64,000 bases of DNA from JAPOUP01 sp965199865 (GTDB lineage Bacteria; Pseudomonadota; Alphaproteobacteria; Rhodobacterales; Rhodobacteraceae): positions 62,001-126,000 of the forward strand of contig CBDATU010000019.1 in assembly GCA_965199865.1 (NCBI GenBank), written 5' to 3'. Shown piece after piece: positions 55,747 to 64,000 of this stretch. Under the pieces are notes generated by a model, which was not told the origin of the DNA, did not search any database, and saw only the letters and a program-made list of their open reading frames with translations. Position 1 is the first letter of the stretch; every line of letters begins with the position of its first letter. The position numbers were made by a program, and so were the translations under genes.

Positions 55747-57204
55747 TCAGTCGATCAATGAACTCCCATAGGAATAGACCGGTTCCCATTGAGAACCCCA
55801 CACACCGCGCCAGTAGCTTTTCAGCATCGAATTCTGGATTGGTTGCCCTCCACGCCAGAGGTCAGCCTCCTGGCGCGCGAATCGCTCGAAGAAAGTGTCG
55901 ATTCGGACAGACAGATCCGCAACGGTCTGGATATGCGCTGGGTCATCGGCCAGATTCCGAGTCTCTTCTGGATCGGTGGTCACATCAAACAAGGCATCAG
56001 GAAGATCAGGGGCACCATCACGTCGGAAACGTTTGAAGAACGCCCATTGCGGCGTTCGGAGAACACGGGTCTCCTCCTGTTCCGCAAACACCTCATCCTC
56101 GCCCCAGTCACAGATTTCCGAACCGCGAAGCAAAGGCGCGAATGATCGACTCGGCCCGCTTCGGTCAAAATCGGCACCGGCATAGTCGAGGACAGTCGCA
56201 TGGAGATCCATGTTCGAAACATGAAGGTCGGTCTGGCCGGAGGGCAAAGTGCCAGGGCAATGCGCGATCAGCGGAACGGAATGCGCGGCAAGATGAAGGT
56301 TCGACGGATAGGTTGATGAACCGTGGCCCCAGAATCCATGATGGCCCAGCGACAGCCCGTGATCCGCAGTGTAAATGACCAGCGCATCAGGCGCAGCTTT
56401 CAGAATCCGGCCCACCGCGTCGTCAACCATGCTGATCTGGCTGTAGTAGTTGCGCAGGGATGGAAGGTGGTTAGGTGCCCGAACCAGCATGGAGAAGTCG
56501 AGCCCACCGCCGCTGTCAGACCTGACCATCTCGTAATTGGCAACCGCTTCAGCTGAAATGCCCATACGCGGAACGGACTCCATCGGGCAGTGATCATACA
56601 GGTCCGAGAACCGATTGCGCACGCCGTCATTTGTCGCTGGCCAGTGACCGTAAGGAGCGGGATAGGGGACAAACGCGAAGAACGGCCCGTCATCCCTATC
56701 GATGAACTCCAGCGCCCGGTCGGTAAAGAAATCCACCGCATGGCCGCGATGCACGTAGCGCTTTCCATTGTCCATGATCCGGTTGCCGTAGAAGGACCGA
56801 ACATGCCCGTGTTCCATCGTCACCCAATCGTCCCAGCCGGCACCAGGCGTAGCGGTTTCCCCAAGGTGGTACTTGCCGAAGATGCCGGTTCGATAGCCGA
56901 GCGCCTTGAGCTCTTCGGGCAGGGTGCGGAGTCCCCGCAGAGCATGCCATCCGGAAGGCCATTCGTCTGTATGGCGGTCGTCGATCCAGGAATGCACCCC
57001 GTGCTGTGAAGGCATCAGTCCGGTCAGTACCGAAGCGCGGCAGGGCGAGCAGAAGGCATTCGGGCAAAAAGCGCGGTCAAACCTCAACCCGGACGCAGCC
57101 ATGGCATCAATGTTGGGGCTGTGGATCTCCGAATTTCCGTAACAGCCTAACGCCGCCGCCTGCTGGTTATCGGACATGATGAGTACGATATTCGGATGGC
57201 TCAA
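55747..57204 (-). CDS. Sulfatase (formylglycine-dependent arylsulfatase family)
   Basis: A 485-residue sulfuric ester hydrolase. The metal/active-site start NIVLIMSDNQQAAALGCYG and the modification motif CSPCRASVLTG (Cys52 to be converted to formylglycine) are clear. GYRTGIFGKYHLG and VIYTADHGLSLGHHGFWGH supply the remaining ligands. No signal peptide is present, suggesting a cytoplasmic enzyme acting on an imported sulfated or related ester. It is divergent from the TRAP transporter genes, which might import its substrate. Confidence 0.9.
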   Translation of the reverse strand: MSHPNIVLIMSDNQQAAALGCYGNSEIHSPNIDAMAASGLRFDRAFCPNAFCSPCRASVLTGLMPSQHGVHSWIDDRHTDEWPSGWHALRGLRTLPEELKALGYRTGIFGKYHLGETATPGAGWDDWVTMEHGHVRSFYGNRIMDNGKRYVHRGHAVDFFTDRALEFIDRDDGPFFAFVPYPAPYGHWPATNDGVRNRFSDLYDHCPMESVPRMGISAEAVANYEMVRSDSGGGLDFSMLVRAPNHLPSLRNYYSQISMVDDAVGRILKAAPDALVIYTADHGLSLGHHGFWGHGSSTYPSNLHLAAHSVPLIAHCPGTLPSGQTDLHVSNMDLHATVLDYAGADFDRSGPSRSFAPLLRGSEICDWGEDEVFAEQEETRVLRTPQWAFFKRFRRDGAPDLPDALFDVTTDPEETRNLADDPAHIQTVADLSVRIDTFFERFARQEADLWRGGQPIQNSMLKSYWRGVWGSQWEPVYSYGSSLID

Positions 57205-57796
57205 TTTTTCGATTCCCCTGTGGCGATTCCGCTTGACGGACCATTGGAAACTGAACTTGAATCCAGATTCAAGAAATGAACGAGACCGATATAGCCCAGA
57301 TGCCTGACAGTGCCCAGTCCAGGCGGCGCCACGGATGCGCTTGCCGAAAGCCTATCATCGATCTCGGCGAACGATTTCTGGACGATCATTTTGGAGAGAT
57401 CGCGATTGCGAAACCCACTCGGGCACCTGGTTGTTATCCGGGATCATTCCGCGCATGTTTCGTCGGCAAAGCGATTTCTTTTGTCAAAGCGCGGCACTGG
57501 CTCAGCGCAGGGTGGGCTCACGAATGGAAGCGGAATTCGAGACGACGGCTCCGGCGAACATTTCGGCAGTCAAAGGGCTGGCGTTCTGCCTGGAATTCAT
57601 GCTGGCACATTTCCACAGGCGTTGTGGTCGTTTCCGCTATGGACCGCGTTACGGACACCGCTTGCCAGATGCCCTCGTGCCTATCAGGATTTCAGGAATC
57701 GTGATTTGCAGGCGGGATCATCAACGAATGGACACACTATCTCAGCGAAACAGGGTATCCACCTGCCCAACCATTCCATAAACAGGGAGAAGACAC
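57205..57796. other. Gap between the sulfatase and the TRAP operon
   Basis: 592 bases between divergent units. Several overlapping plus-strand frames are open but none shows a known fold, including no GntR or LysR signature. It should hold both promoters. Confidence 0.5.
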
Positions 57797-58780
57797 ATGA
57801 GAATCCTAACCGCGACAGCACTGGTAATTTGTATGGGGATCGTTTCGGCCCAGGCCAGGGAGCTGCGCCTCAGCGCCGCCCCACCACCGAATTCGCCCTG
57901 GGGCCAGATCACGCAGAAATTCGTCGACGCGGTCGCGGAGATTTCTGGTGGCGAGCTTACGATCGAGGCATTCATGGGATCGAAGCTCGGTGGCGAACAG
58001 GATGTCGTGAAGCAGATCGCTCGCGGCAGGATTGATATGGGAGTGATGTCAAACACCGCCGTTTCTCTGGTCGTGCCGGAATTTGGGCTTCTTGCTTCAC
58101 CTTACGCTTTCGACAGTGCGGAGCAGTTCGACTGCGTTGCGGATGAGCATCTTCTCGATACCTACGGCGAGGAATTTGACGCCGCTGGCATCCGAACACT
58201 GAGCTGGATGGAAGTTGGATACCAGGTTGTTTTTTCAAAAAGCCCTTTCCGGACACCTGGCGAACTCGCTGGCGTTAAGGTACGCACCGCGCCTTCGGTA
58301 ACCGACACCCTGTTTGTCAAGCAGACTGGAGCCACCACGGTGCCGCTAAGTCCCGCAGACACCATCCCGGCGCTCAAGACAGGACAGGTCGACGCAGCCA
58401 CCCAGCTTTCGGTCTTCGGAATCGTCACCGGTTATCCAGATGTGGCTCCAAACATCGTGCTGACGCGACACCAGCATCAGGTGGGTGGAATCATCATCTC
58501 CAAACGCACCTGGGAAAGTCTCAACGATCAGGAGCGCGAGTGGATGGAAATGGCATCACCGATCTTTCTTGAGCTTCGCGGCATAATTCGCGGTGCCGAA
58601 GGTGCGCTCCTGGACAAGGCGGCCAGCGAAGGCGCTACGGTCATTGAACTGACTGACAGCGAACTGTCCGAGTGGAAAGCTCTGGCTTCGCAGGCGCAGG
58701 AGGAGATAATTGACGAAATGGGACCAACGGCGAGCGCAAAATGGGAACAGATCAAGGCGGCAAAGGCACAGTGCTCCTGA
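57797..58780 (+). CDS. TRAP transporter solute-binding protein (DctP family)
   Basis: A periplasmic substrate-binding protein (327 aa). The signal peptide MRILTATALVICMGIVSAQA precedes the mature domain. Typical DctP features include EAFMGSKLGGEQDVVKQIAR and LASPYAFDSAEQFD. RTPGELAGVKVRTAPSVTDT contains the conserved arginine that binds the ligand carboxylate, and PADTIPALKTGQVDAATQL follows. It is the first gene of a tight dctP-dctQ-dctM operon. The ligand is probably an organic acid; its identity is not known. Confidence 0.93.
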   Translation: MRILTATALVICMGIVSAQARELRLSAAPPPNSPWGQITQKFVDAVAEISGGELTIEAFMGSKLGGEQDVVKQIARGRIDMGVMSNTAVSLVVPEFGLLASPYAFDSAEQFDCVADEHLLDTYGEEFDAAGIRTLSWMEVGYQVVFSKSPFRTPGELAGVKVRTAPSVTDTLFVKQTGATTVPLSPADTIPALKTGQVDAATQLSVFGIVTGYPDVAPNIVLTRHQHQVGGIIISKRTWESLNDQEREWMEMASPIFLELRGIIRGAEGALLDKAASEGATVIELTDSELSEWKALASQAQEEIIDEMGPTASAKWEQIKAAKAQCS

Positions 58781-58784
58781 TCCC

Positions 58785-59276
58785 GTGCCTGAACGGGTAC
58801 TGACTGGCCTGAGACTGCTGGAATCGATCATGGCGACAGCCGCCTATGCGGCTGTCGCCCTGCTTCTCATGGCAGATGTCATTGGCCGGGAAATTCTGGG
58901 AACCTCGATATTCGGCGCTCAGCAGATCGCTGTCTACGGTGCCATTATCGCAGGTTTCCTGGGCCTGTCCCTTGCCACATCCGACAATAGCCACCTGCGC
59001 CCGGGCTTCATGGATTTTGTGTTTCACCGGTATGAAAGCTGCATCACCCGGTTGGCGGATGGCCTTTCGGCGGCATTCTTTCTATGTGCCGCGGCAATCG
59101 CATGGACATTCGTAGCTGTGTCCATGGAGGCAGGTGACCGGGCACCGGTGCTATATTTCACTGTCTGGCCGCTACAGCTCGTCATTCCCTACGCATTCGT
59201 CTCGGCAGGGCTCAAGCACCTTCTTTTCGCCATCCGGCCAAACCTGAAGCCGACGCCCAAAGCCGGACCTGGTTAG
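58785..59276 (+). CDS. TRAP transporter small membrane subunit (DctQ family)
   Basis: The four-helix small membrane subunit (163 aa) that links the binding protein to DctM. A GTG start at 58785, four bases after the dctP stop, is preferred. Hydrophobic helices lie at about 15-35, 47-68, 87-108 and 127-147, with the family segment LATSDNSHLRPGFM between helices 2 and 3. Confidence 0.88.
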   Translation: MPERVLTGLRLLESIMATAAYAAVALLLMADVIGREILGTSIFGAQQIAVYGAIIAGFLGLSLATSDNSHLRPGFMDFVFHRYESCITRLADGLSAAFFLCAAAIAWTFVAVSMEAGDRAPVLYFTVWPLQLVIPYAFVSAGLKHLLFAIRPNLKPTPKAGPG

Positions 59277-59280
59277 GCGG

Positions 59281-60540
59281 ATGGCGGCTGTTTTCCTACT
59301 TCTGATAGTGCTGCTGGCACTTGCGCTGCGCCAGAACGTCATCGTGATTCTGCTCGGCGCCGCGGCCTATGTGCATCTGGTCTGGGGCGACGGGCGGCTT
59401 GAATACCTGGCCGAGGATCTCTGGATATCGCTGGACAATTCCCTACTGCTTGCGGTCCCGATGTTCCTTTTGGCGGGAAACGTGATGACACGCGGTTCAA
59501 TCGCCCAGCGGCTGATTGATCTCGCGGTCAGCCTTACCAAACCTCTGCCCGGTGGTCTGGCAGTCGCCACCATCCTTTCCTGCGCGGTGTTTGCCGCCAT
59601 TTCCGGCTCTTCACCGGTGACGCTGCTGGCGGTCGGGACCATCATGTTTCCTGCGCTCATTGAAAACGGGTATCCAAAGCGGTTCGCTCTCGGCGCACTT
59701 ACTTCCGGCGGAACGCTGGGCATCATCATTCCTCCGTCAATTCCGCTGATCCTTTACGGTATCGTAACCGAAACCTCCATCGCGGATCTGTTCATTGCCG
59801 GAATAATTCCAGGACTGATGATCGCGGCAGCGCTAGCGGGCTATTCGCTCTGGATCAACCGGAACATGCCTGCCAGCCGCTTCGATCCAAGGGAGTTTAC
59901 GACCGCCCTTGCACGAGGTGGCTGGTCGGCTCTGCTGCCCGTAATCCTGCTCGGCGGAATCTATTCGGGGTATTTCTCAGTCACGGAAGCCGCCGCTGTG
60001 GCTTTGATCTACGCATTGTTCGTCGAAATCTGCATACATCGTGAACTGCGCCTGGTGGATTTCTATCATACGGCGGTCGACACCGCCAAGCTTCTGGGAA
60101 TGCTCTTTCCAATCGTCGCGGTCGCTCTTTCGATCAAGACAATCCTGACCATCGAGGAAATACCGGACCAGCTCGCTCTGTGGATTTCCTCAATAACCGA
60201 CAGCCGCATCGCGTTTCTGATCGCCATCAACCTGCTGCTTCTACTTGTTGGCTGCCTGTTTGACGCGATTTCGGCGATCCTGATACTGGCACCCATATTA
60301 CTGGTTCCGGCGGTGGCTTATGGAATCGACCCCATTCATTTTGGCATCATCATGGCAATCAACCTCGAGATCGGATTTCTTACCCCGCCTCTTGGCCTGA
60401 ATCTGATTGTTGCGATGACAGCTTTCCGCGAGCGTTTCCTGGACATATGCCGTGCCGTGCTTCCGTTCGTGGCCGTAATCCTTGCGGTACTACTGGTTGT
60501 GACATTCACGCCTGCGACTGCCCTGCTCCTGCTTCGGTAG
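59281..60540 (+). CDS. TRAP transporter large permease (DctM family)
   Basis: The 419-residue ion-coupled permease with about 12 hydrophobic segments. Recognisable DctM motifs are LAVPMFLLAGNVMTRGSIA, FAAISGSSPVTLLAVGTIMF, GGTLGIIIPPSIPLILYGIV and LEIGFLTPPLGLNLIVA. It starts 4 bases after dctQ and ends the operon. Confidence 0.94.
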   Translation: MAAVFLLLIVLLALALRQNVIVILLGAAAYVHLVWGDGRLEYLAEDLWISLDNSLLLAVPMFLLAGNVMTRGSIAQRLIDLAVSLTKPLPGGLAVATILSCAVFAAISGSSPVTLLAVGTIMFPALIENGYPKRFALGALTSGGTLGIIIPPSIPLILYGIVTETSIADLFIAGIIPGLMIAAALAGYSLWINRNMPASRFDPREFTTALARGGWSALLPVILLGGIYSGYFSVTEAAAVALIYALFVEICIHRELRLVDFYHTAVDTAKLLGMLFPIVAVALSIKTILTIEEIPDQLALWISSITDSRIAFLIAINLLLLLVGCLFDAISAILILAPILLVPAVAYGIDPIHFGIIMAINLEIGFLTPPLGLNLIVAMTAFRERFLDICRAVLPFVAVILAVLLVVTFTPATALLLLR

Positions 60541-61526
60541 CTGATCCATGATCGAATCACTTTTCCCTCCGCGGTCTCCATGCCACTCTGGGGCAAAGCG
60601 CAATCGGTAGCGGGAAGCCCACTGCACCGACAAAATCGGCTATGAACCGACTAGACAGCAGCGAAAGTAAGGAGCTGCTTCAGGGAGATCACCACCTTAC
60701 GCGTATGCGTGTCATAGGCTTCACCCGTTGGGAAAAGGCGCAGCAGCCATCCTGAAAGGAGGCGCGGTGGCATGACGGCGCGGGTTTCGGAGAAGATGCG
60801 ACTGGAACGACGGACATTGGTGAAGGGGAAGCTGGATCGGCCGGAACCTGGAACGGAAATCGGAGAGTCTTCGGTGGAAGGATAATCGGGTGACAGGAGG
60901 GGAGCGAGCCCACCGGAGCCAAAAGGCGGCGAACGAACCGAAGAGGGCTTCCTGTGACAGTCTATCGGGATCGGCCTGCTGGGACCCGTAGCGCAGTCCC
61001 GCGGCAAAGCTTTCCCTGGTGTCGCCGTCCACGCTCATGCTGATTCATCCCGGCCTGACCTGCCTTCCGCCCACCCGGAAGGTGAAAACCAACCCCGAGG
61101 CCGAGGGGGCTTATGCCCTGTATCACCCTCCGTCACGAAGCTCAGGACATCCGCGCGACAGCGGTGATCCCTCACCATCCAGCCTGAGCCGCCGTTCTCC
61201 CAGGTCACGGATAGCGACACCGACGGATGCTACGGGACGGCAGCCGTTCGAAACACCTGCCCGAAATCCAGGTCTCCAACCGTCCTGTCGCCTCCTCTGT
61301 CCGGCAGCGACATCAGGACGGGAGGGATTGACGGCAATGGCAACCTGATCCGGCACAACGGACGCAGAAATCCTCTGCAAAGGAATTCCGTAGCCAATGG
61401 CGAACGATCCTCCCCCAGCGCTTCGGGTCGGTCAGTGGGGCTGAAAATTCCATCGGCAGGACCACAGCCCTGGAACCAATCCTGCATGTGCGGCGCGATG
61501 ACTGGAAGCCGGAACGGATCCAGTCA
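60541..61526. other. 986-bp gap between dctM and the ureohydrolase
   Basis: No gene can be supported. The minus strand has an open frame starting ATG 61038 (MSVDGDTRESFAAGLRYGSQ, then DRLSQEALFGSFAAFWLRWA) that turns compositionally odd after about 45 codons, as if frameshifted. The remaining frames resemble nothing. It may be the debris of a lost gene. Confidence 0.45.
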
Positions 61527-62501
61527 TCAGCCTTGGTTGGCCCCTGCTCGCGCTTTCGCCATGACACATAACAACTCAAACATGACCGACACGCCCAGAA
61601 ACGCAGTGCCACCTGACGGATCGAATGGAGGAGACACCTCAACCATATCAGCACCCACAATGTCCAGACCGTCTAGAAGTCGCGCCACCAGTAGCGCCTC
61701 AAACGAGTTTGGTCCACCAACCTCAGGTGTTCCAGTTCCGGGCGCAAATGACGGATCCACAAAATCAATGTCGTAGCTGACATAGGTTGGCCCATCTCCC
61801 GCGATCTCCCGCGCTTCCGCCATAACGTCTGTCGGCCCACGCGCGAAATACTCCTCAATGGGAATCACCCTGATCCCAACGGATCTAGCGAAATCACGGT
61901 CCTCCATATCGTAGGCCGTGCCCCGGATTCCGATCTGAACCACTCGCTTCGGATCAAGAAGGCCTTCCTCCACCGCCCGCCGGAACGGCGTGCCATGGGT
62001 ATACATCATTCCACCGAAATAGGAGTGAAACAGGTCGGTATGACTGTCAAAATGCACCATTCCCAAGGGACGATTCCTGGCAAGCGCACGCAGGACGGGC
62101 AGGCTGAGGAGATGATCTCCGCCCGCGGTTAGCGGTAGAATGCCCGCTTCCACAATCTGACCGTAAAATGCCGTAATCCGTTCCATCGAGTCCTGGATAT
62201 CCGCCGGATTCGGTCCAACATCGCCGAGGTCGGCGCAGTTGACGGCCTCATATGGGCGCATCCCTGTTGCTCCATTTTCGGCCCGGATCATGGTGGAAAG
62301 ATCACGAAGCTGCCTTGGCCCATGCCGAGCGCCAGGGCGGTTCGTTGTGCCGCTGTCCCAGGGAATTCCGATCAGCCCAATGTCAATGTCTCGAATTCCC
62401 GTTTCGTTCAGATCGATATGCGGCAACCGCATGAACGTTGGTATTCCCGCGAAACGCGGTAGATCCATACCAGATACCGGCTGGAAAGACGCTTCACCCA
62501 T
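61527..62501 (-). CDS. Ureohydrolase (agmatinase/guanidinobutyrase family)
   Basis: A binuclear manganese (or nickel) hydrolase releasing urea from a guanidino compound (324 aa). All six metal ligands are present: GGDH (His130), FDSHTD (Asp152, His154, Asp156) and YDIDFVDPS (Asp244, Asp246). The Ser in FDSHTD replaces the more common Ala of agmatinase. The N-terminal half (IPWDSGTTNRPGARHGPRQL) is standard. Agmatine, guanidinobutyrate or guanidinopropionate are possible substrates; sequence alone does not choose. It is downstream of, and convergent with, the TRAP operon. Confidence 0.9.
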   Translation of the reverse strand: MGEASFQPVSGMDLPRFAGIPTFMRLPHIDLNETGIRDIDIGLIGIPWDSGTTNRPGARHGPRQLRDLSTMIRAENGATGMRPYEAVNCADLGDVGPNPADIQDSMERITAFYGQIVEAGILPLTAGGDHLLSLPVLRALARNRPLGMVHFDSHTDLFHSYFGGMMYTHGTPFRRAVEEGLLDPKRVVQIGIRGTAYDMEDRDFARSVGIRVIPIEEYFARGPTDVMAEAREIAGDGPTYVSYDIDFVDPSFAPGTGTPEVGGPNSFEALLVARLLDGLDIVGADMVEVSPPFDPSGGTAFLGVSVMFELLCVMAKARAGANQG

Positions 62502-62743
62502 TCCTGACCCTCCGTGTCACCACACCGTCATGGAAGACCTGACCGCCGTCAAGTGGATCAAATCTCAACCGGCACGAATAACCGCCCCAACTCGAATCCG
62601 ATACTGTCATTACTGTCGGCACCGCCGCTGACTGCAAAGAGGCGCCTAAGGCGACATGCGCATGATATTCCAGGCCAATGATACGGAGACGCGGCATTCC
62701 AAGATCCGAACATCGCCCGAATCCCGAATCCCGTCGGCTCCCG

Positions 62744-64000
62744 TCATGTCCTTCCAAACAATCGTTCAATGTCCTTCAGATTAAGTTCCACATAGGTGGG
62801 GCGACCGTGATTGCATTGCCCGGAATGAGGCGTCACCTCCATTTCGCGCAGCAGAGCGTTCATTTCCTCAGCCGTCATCCTGCGGCCTGAGCGCACCGAA
62901 CCGTGGCAGGCAATGCGGGACAGCACCGCATCAATGCGCGTCTGAACCGCCTTGCTGTCATCAAGATCACTCAGCTCATCCAGCACATCACGTATCAAGG
63001 CCGTTGCATCCACAGTGCCAAGGATGGCCGGCGTTTCCCGCACCGCCACGGCGTTTCCACCGAATCCTTCGATCACCAGACCCAGGCGGGCGAGGTCGTC
63101 AGCCACTTCCAGAAGCTGCGAGGCGCTCTCTTCGGACATCTCGACGATTTCAGGAATCAGTAGCGCCTGCGACGCGACACCCCGTCGGGCCATCTGCTGC
63201 TTCAGTTTCTCGTAGGCCAACCGTTCATGCGCCGCGTGCTGATCGACAATGACAATGCCCTCTCTGGTCTGGGCAATGATGTAATTTTCGTGCACCTGTG
63301 CCCGTGCCGCGCCCAGCGGGCAGGCTGACGCTTCATCCACCGCCGCCGGTTCCAGATCCTCAACGCGCCCGGAAACAGCCATGGTTTCCTCGAACAGCGG
63401 ATCGGCTTGCCTTGGCCGCCGTGGCGCGGCGGAGCGCGACGAAGAAGCATCCATCTGATAGATCCGGCCCTGGCCAACAGGCTCCGGCCGCATCGCCTCA
63501 AGCGTCGCGTTAGCCACCGTGGTTGAAGCGCGATGCCGCGCTCCTCCCAACACGCCACGTATTCCAGACATGATCAGCGACCGAACGGAAGCGGAATTCC
63601 TGAATCGCACTTCAGCCTTTGACGGATGAACGTTTACATCAACCCACTGGGGATCGCAGCCGATGAACAATGCCGCCGCCGGGTGTCTATCACGGCTCAG
63701 AAAGTCCATATAGGCGGCTCGGAGAGCGCCGAAAAGCATCCGGTCCAGTACAGGCCTGCCGTTGACGAAGAAATGCTGGGCAACTGCCCGTCCGTGTGAA
63801 TATGTGGGCAACGCCGCAAGGCCGGTCAGGTGCAGCCCTTCTCGGCTGCAGTCAACCTGAAGCGCATTTTCAGAAAATTCCGTTCCCAGAACACATGCCA
63901 ACCGACTACGAAGCGCAGCGGCTGAATCGCCAGTCTCGGGATCGGCACGAAAGACCAGCCTGCCCTTACCGCCGCGTGTAATGTCGCGCACAAAAAATCC
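62744..64000 (-). CDS. mutL: DNA mismatch repair protein MutL (partial, N-terminus beyond window)
   Basis: Mismatch-repair ATPase/endonuclease. The visible part begins inside the N-terminal domain (FVRDITRGGKGRLVFRADPE), with the transducer segment FFVNGRPVLDR and VDVNVHPSKAEVRFRN, a linker, and the C-terminal domain. The endonuclease motif DQHAAHERLAYEK fits DQHA(x)2E(x)4E. SGQCNHGRPTYVEL is the CPHGRP-like motif with Asn for Pro. The frame is open to the right edge, so about 240 residues at the start, including the ATPase motifs, are missing. Confidence 0.95.
   Translation of the reverse strand, partial: GFFVRDITRGGKGRLVFRADPETGDSAAALRSRLACVLGTEFSENALQVDCSREGLHLTGLAALPTYSHGRAVAQHFFVNGRPVLDRMLFGALRAAYMDFLSRDRHPAAALFIGCDPQWVDVNVHPSKAEVRFRNSASVRSLIMSGIRGVLGGARHRASTTVANATLEAMRPEPVGQGRIYQMDASSSRSAAPRRPRQADPLFEETMAVSGRVEDLEPAAVDEASACPLGAARAQVHENYIIAQTREGIVIVDQHAAHERLAYEKLKQQMARRGVASQALLIPEIVEMSEESASQLLEVADDLARLGLVIEGFGGNAVAVRETPAILGTVDATALIRDVLDELSDLDDSKAVQTRIDAVLSRIACHGSVRSGRRMTAEEMNALLREMEVTPHSGQCNHGRPTYVELNLKDIERLFGRT

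Overview
The window reads as a chromosome segment of an alphaproteobacterium with moderately high G+C. The evidence is gene content: an aerobic-type cobaltochelatase (cobN) behind cbtBA/cobW and a cobalamin riboswitch, a short HprK beside a mannose-type EIIA and HPr, a methylsuccinyl-CoA dehydrogenase of the ethylmalonyl-CoA pathway, a PduO-type adenosyltransferase next to etfBA, and a HIG1-type small membrane protein. The order cannot be fixed from the sequence. Both ends cut through genes: smc on the left and mutL on the right.

Layout. 1-3110: smc (partial, minus). 3.46-10.2 kb: a B12 riboswitch followed by cbtB-cbtA-cobW-GNAT-cobN. 10.2-13.3 kb: a lytic transglycosylase and dapA. 13.4-15.6 kb: an IS1634-type insertion sequence between two identical 124-bp direct repeats. 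16-18 kb: a two-TM ion channel and a class III aminotransferase. 18.3-21.7 kb: an accessory, partly decayed stretch. It holds a wrecked PrlF-YhaV toxin-antitoxin pair, a long perfect inverted repeat and a two-gene module of a ClpP-fold (SDH-type) protease with a small partner. 21.8-31.9 kb: smpB, an aminotransferase, mcd, an RraA-like gene, pckA, hprK-EIIA-HPr, an acyltransferase and hbd. 31.96-34.69 kb: an IS4-superfamily (Tn5-like) element whose transposase carries a DruA-like N-terminal domain. The element has a 9-bp target duplication, an amber stop and two successive C-terminal segments. 35.3-38.8 kb: cytochrome c, etfA, etfB, pduO and a HIG1 protein. 39.9-49.1 kb: an aerobic phenylacetate cluster (paaI, paaK, paaABCDE, paaZ, paaX). 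49.3-50.2 kb: tRNA-Arg(UCU) and a VapC with a frameshifted antitoxin. 50.7-55.6 kb: uvrB and parC. 55.7-62.5 kb: a sulfatase, a TRAP transporter (dctPQM) and a ureohydrolase. 62.7 kb to the end: mutL.

How the parts connect. Cobalt uptake and insertion (cbtBA, cobW, cobN) and adenosylation (pduO) supply adenosylcobalamin. The ethylmalonyl-CoA route served by mcd depends on that cofactor. hbd, etfBA, mcd and pckA are consistent with C2/C4-CoA assimilation and gluconeogenesis, and the paa cluster feeds acetyl-CoA and succinyl-CoA into the same metabolism. hprK-EIIA-HPr next to pckA is the usual alphaproteobacterial regulatory PTS context, here without the chvGI pair often found between them. Mobile elements have been active: one interrupted an unidentified frame at 13.4/15.6 kb, and the other landed 53 bp upstream of hbd.

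The best candidates for new biology are the small-protein/SDH-protease pair at 20.4-21.7 kb, the chimeric DruA-transposase element, and the two toxin-antitoxin loci caught in decay. No CRISPR array or complete known defence system was seen.
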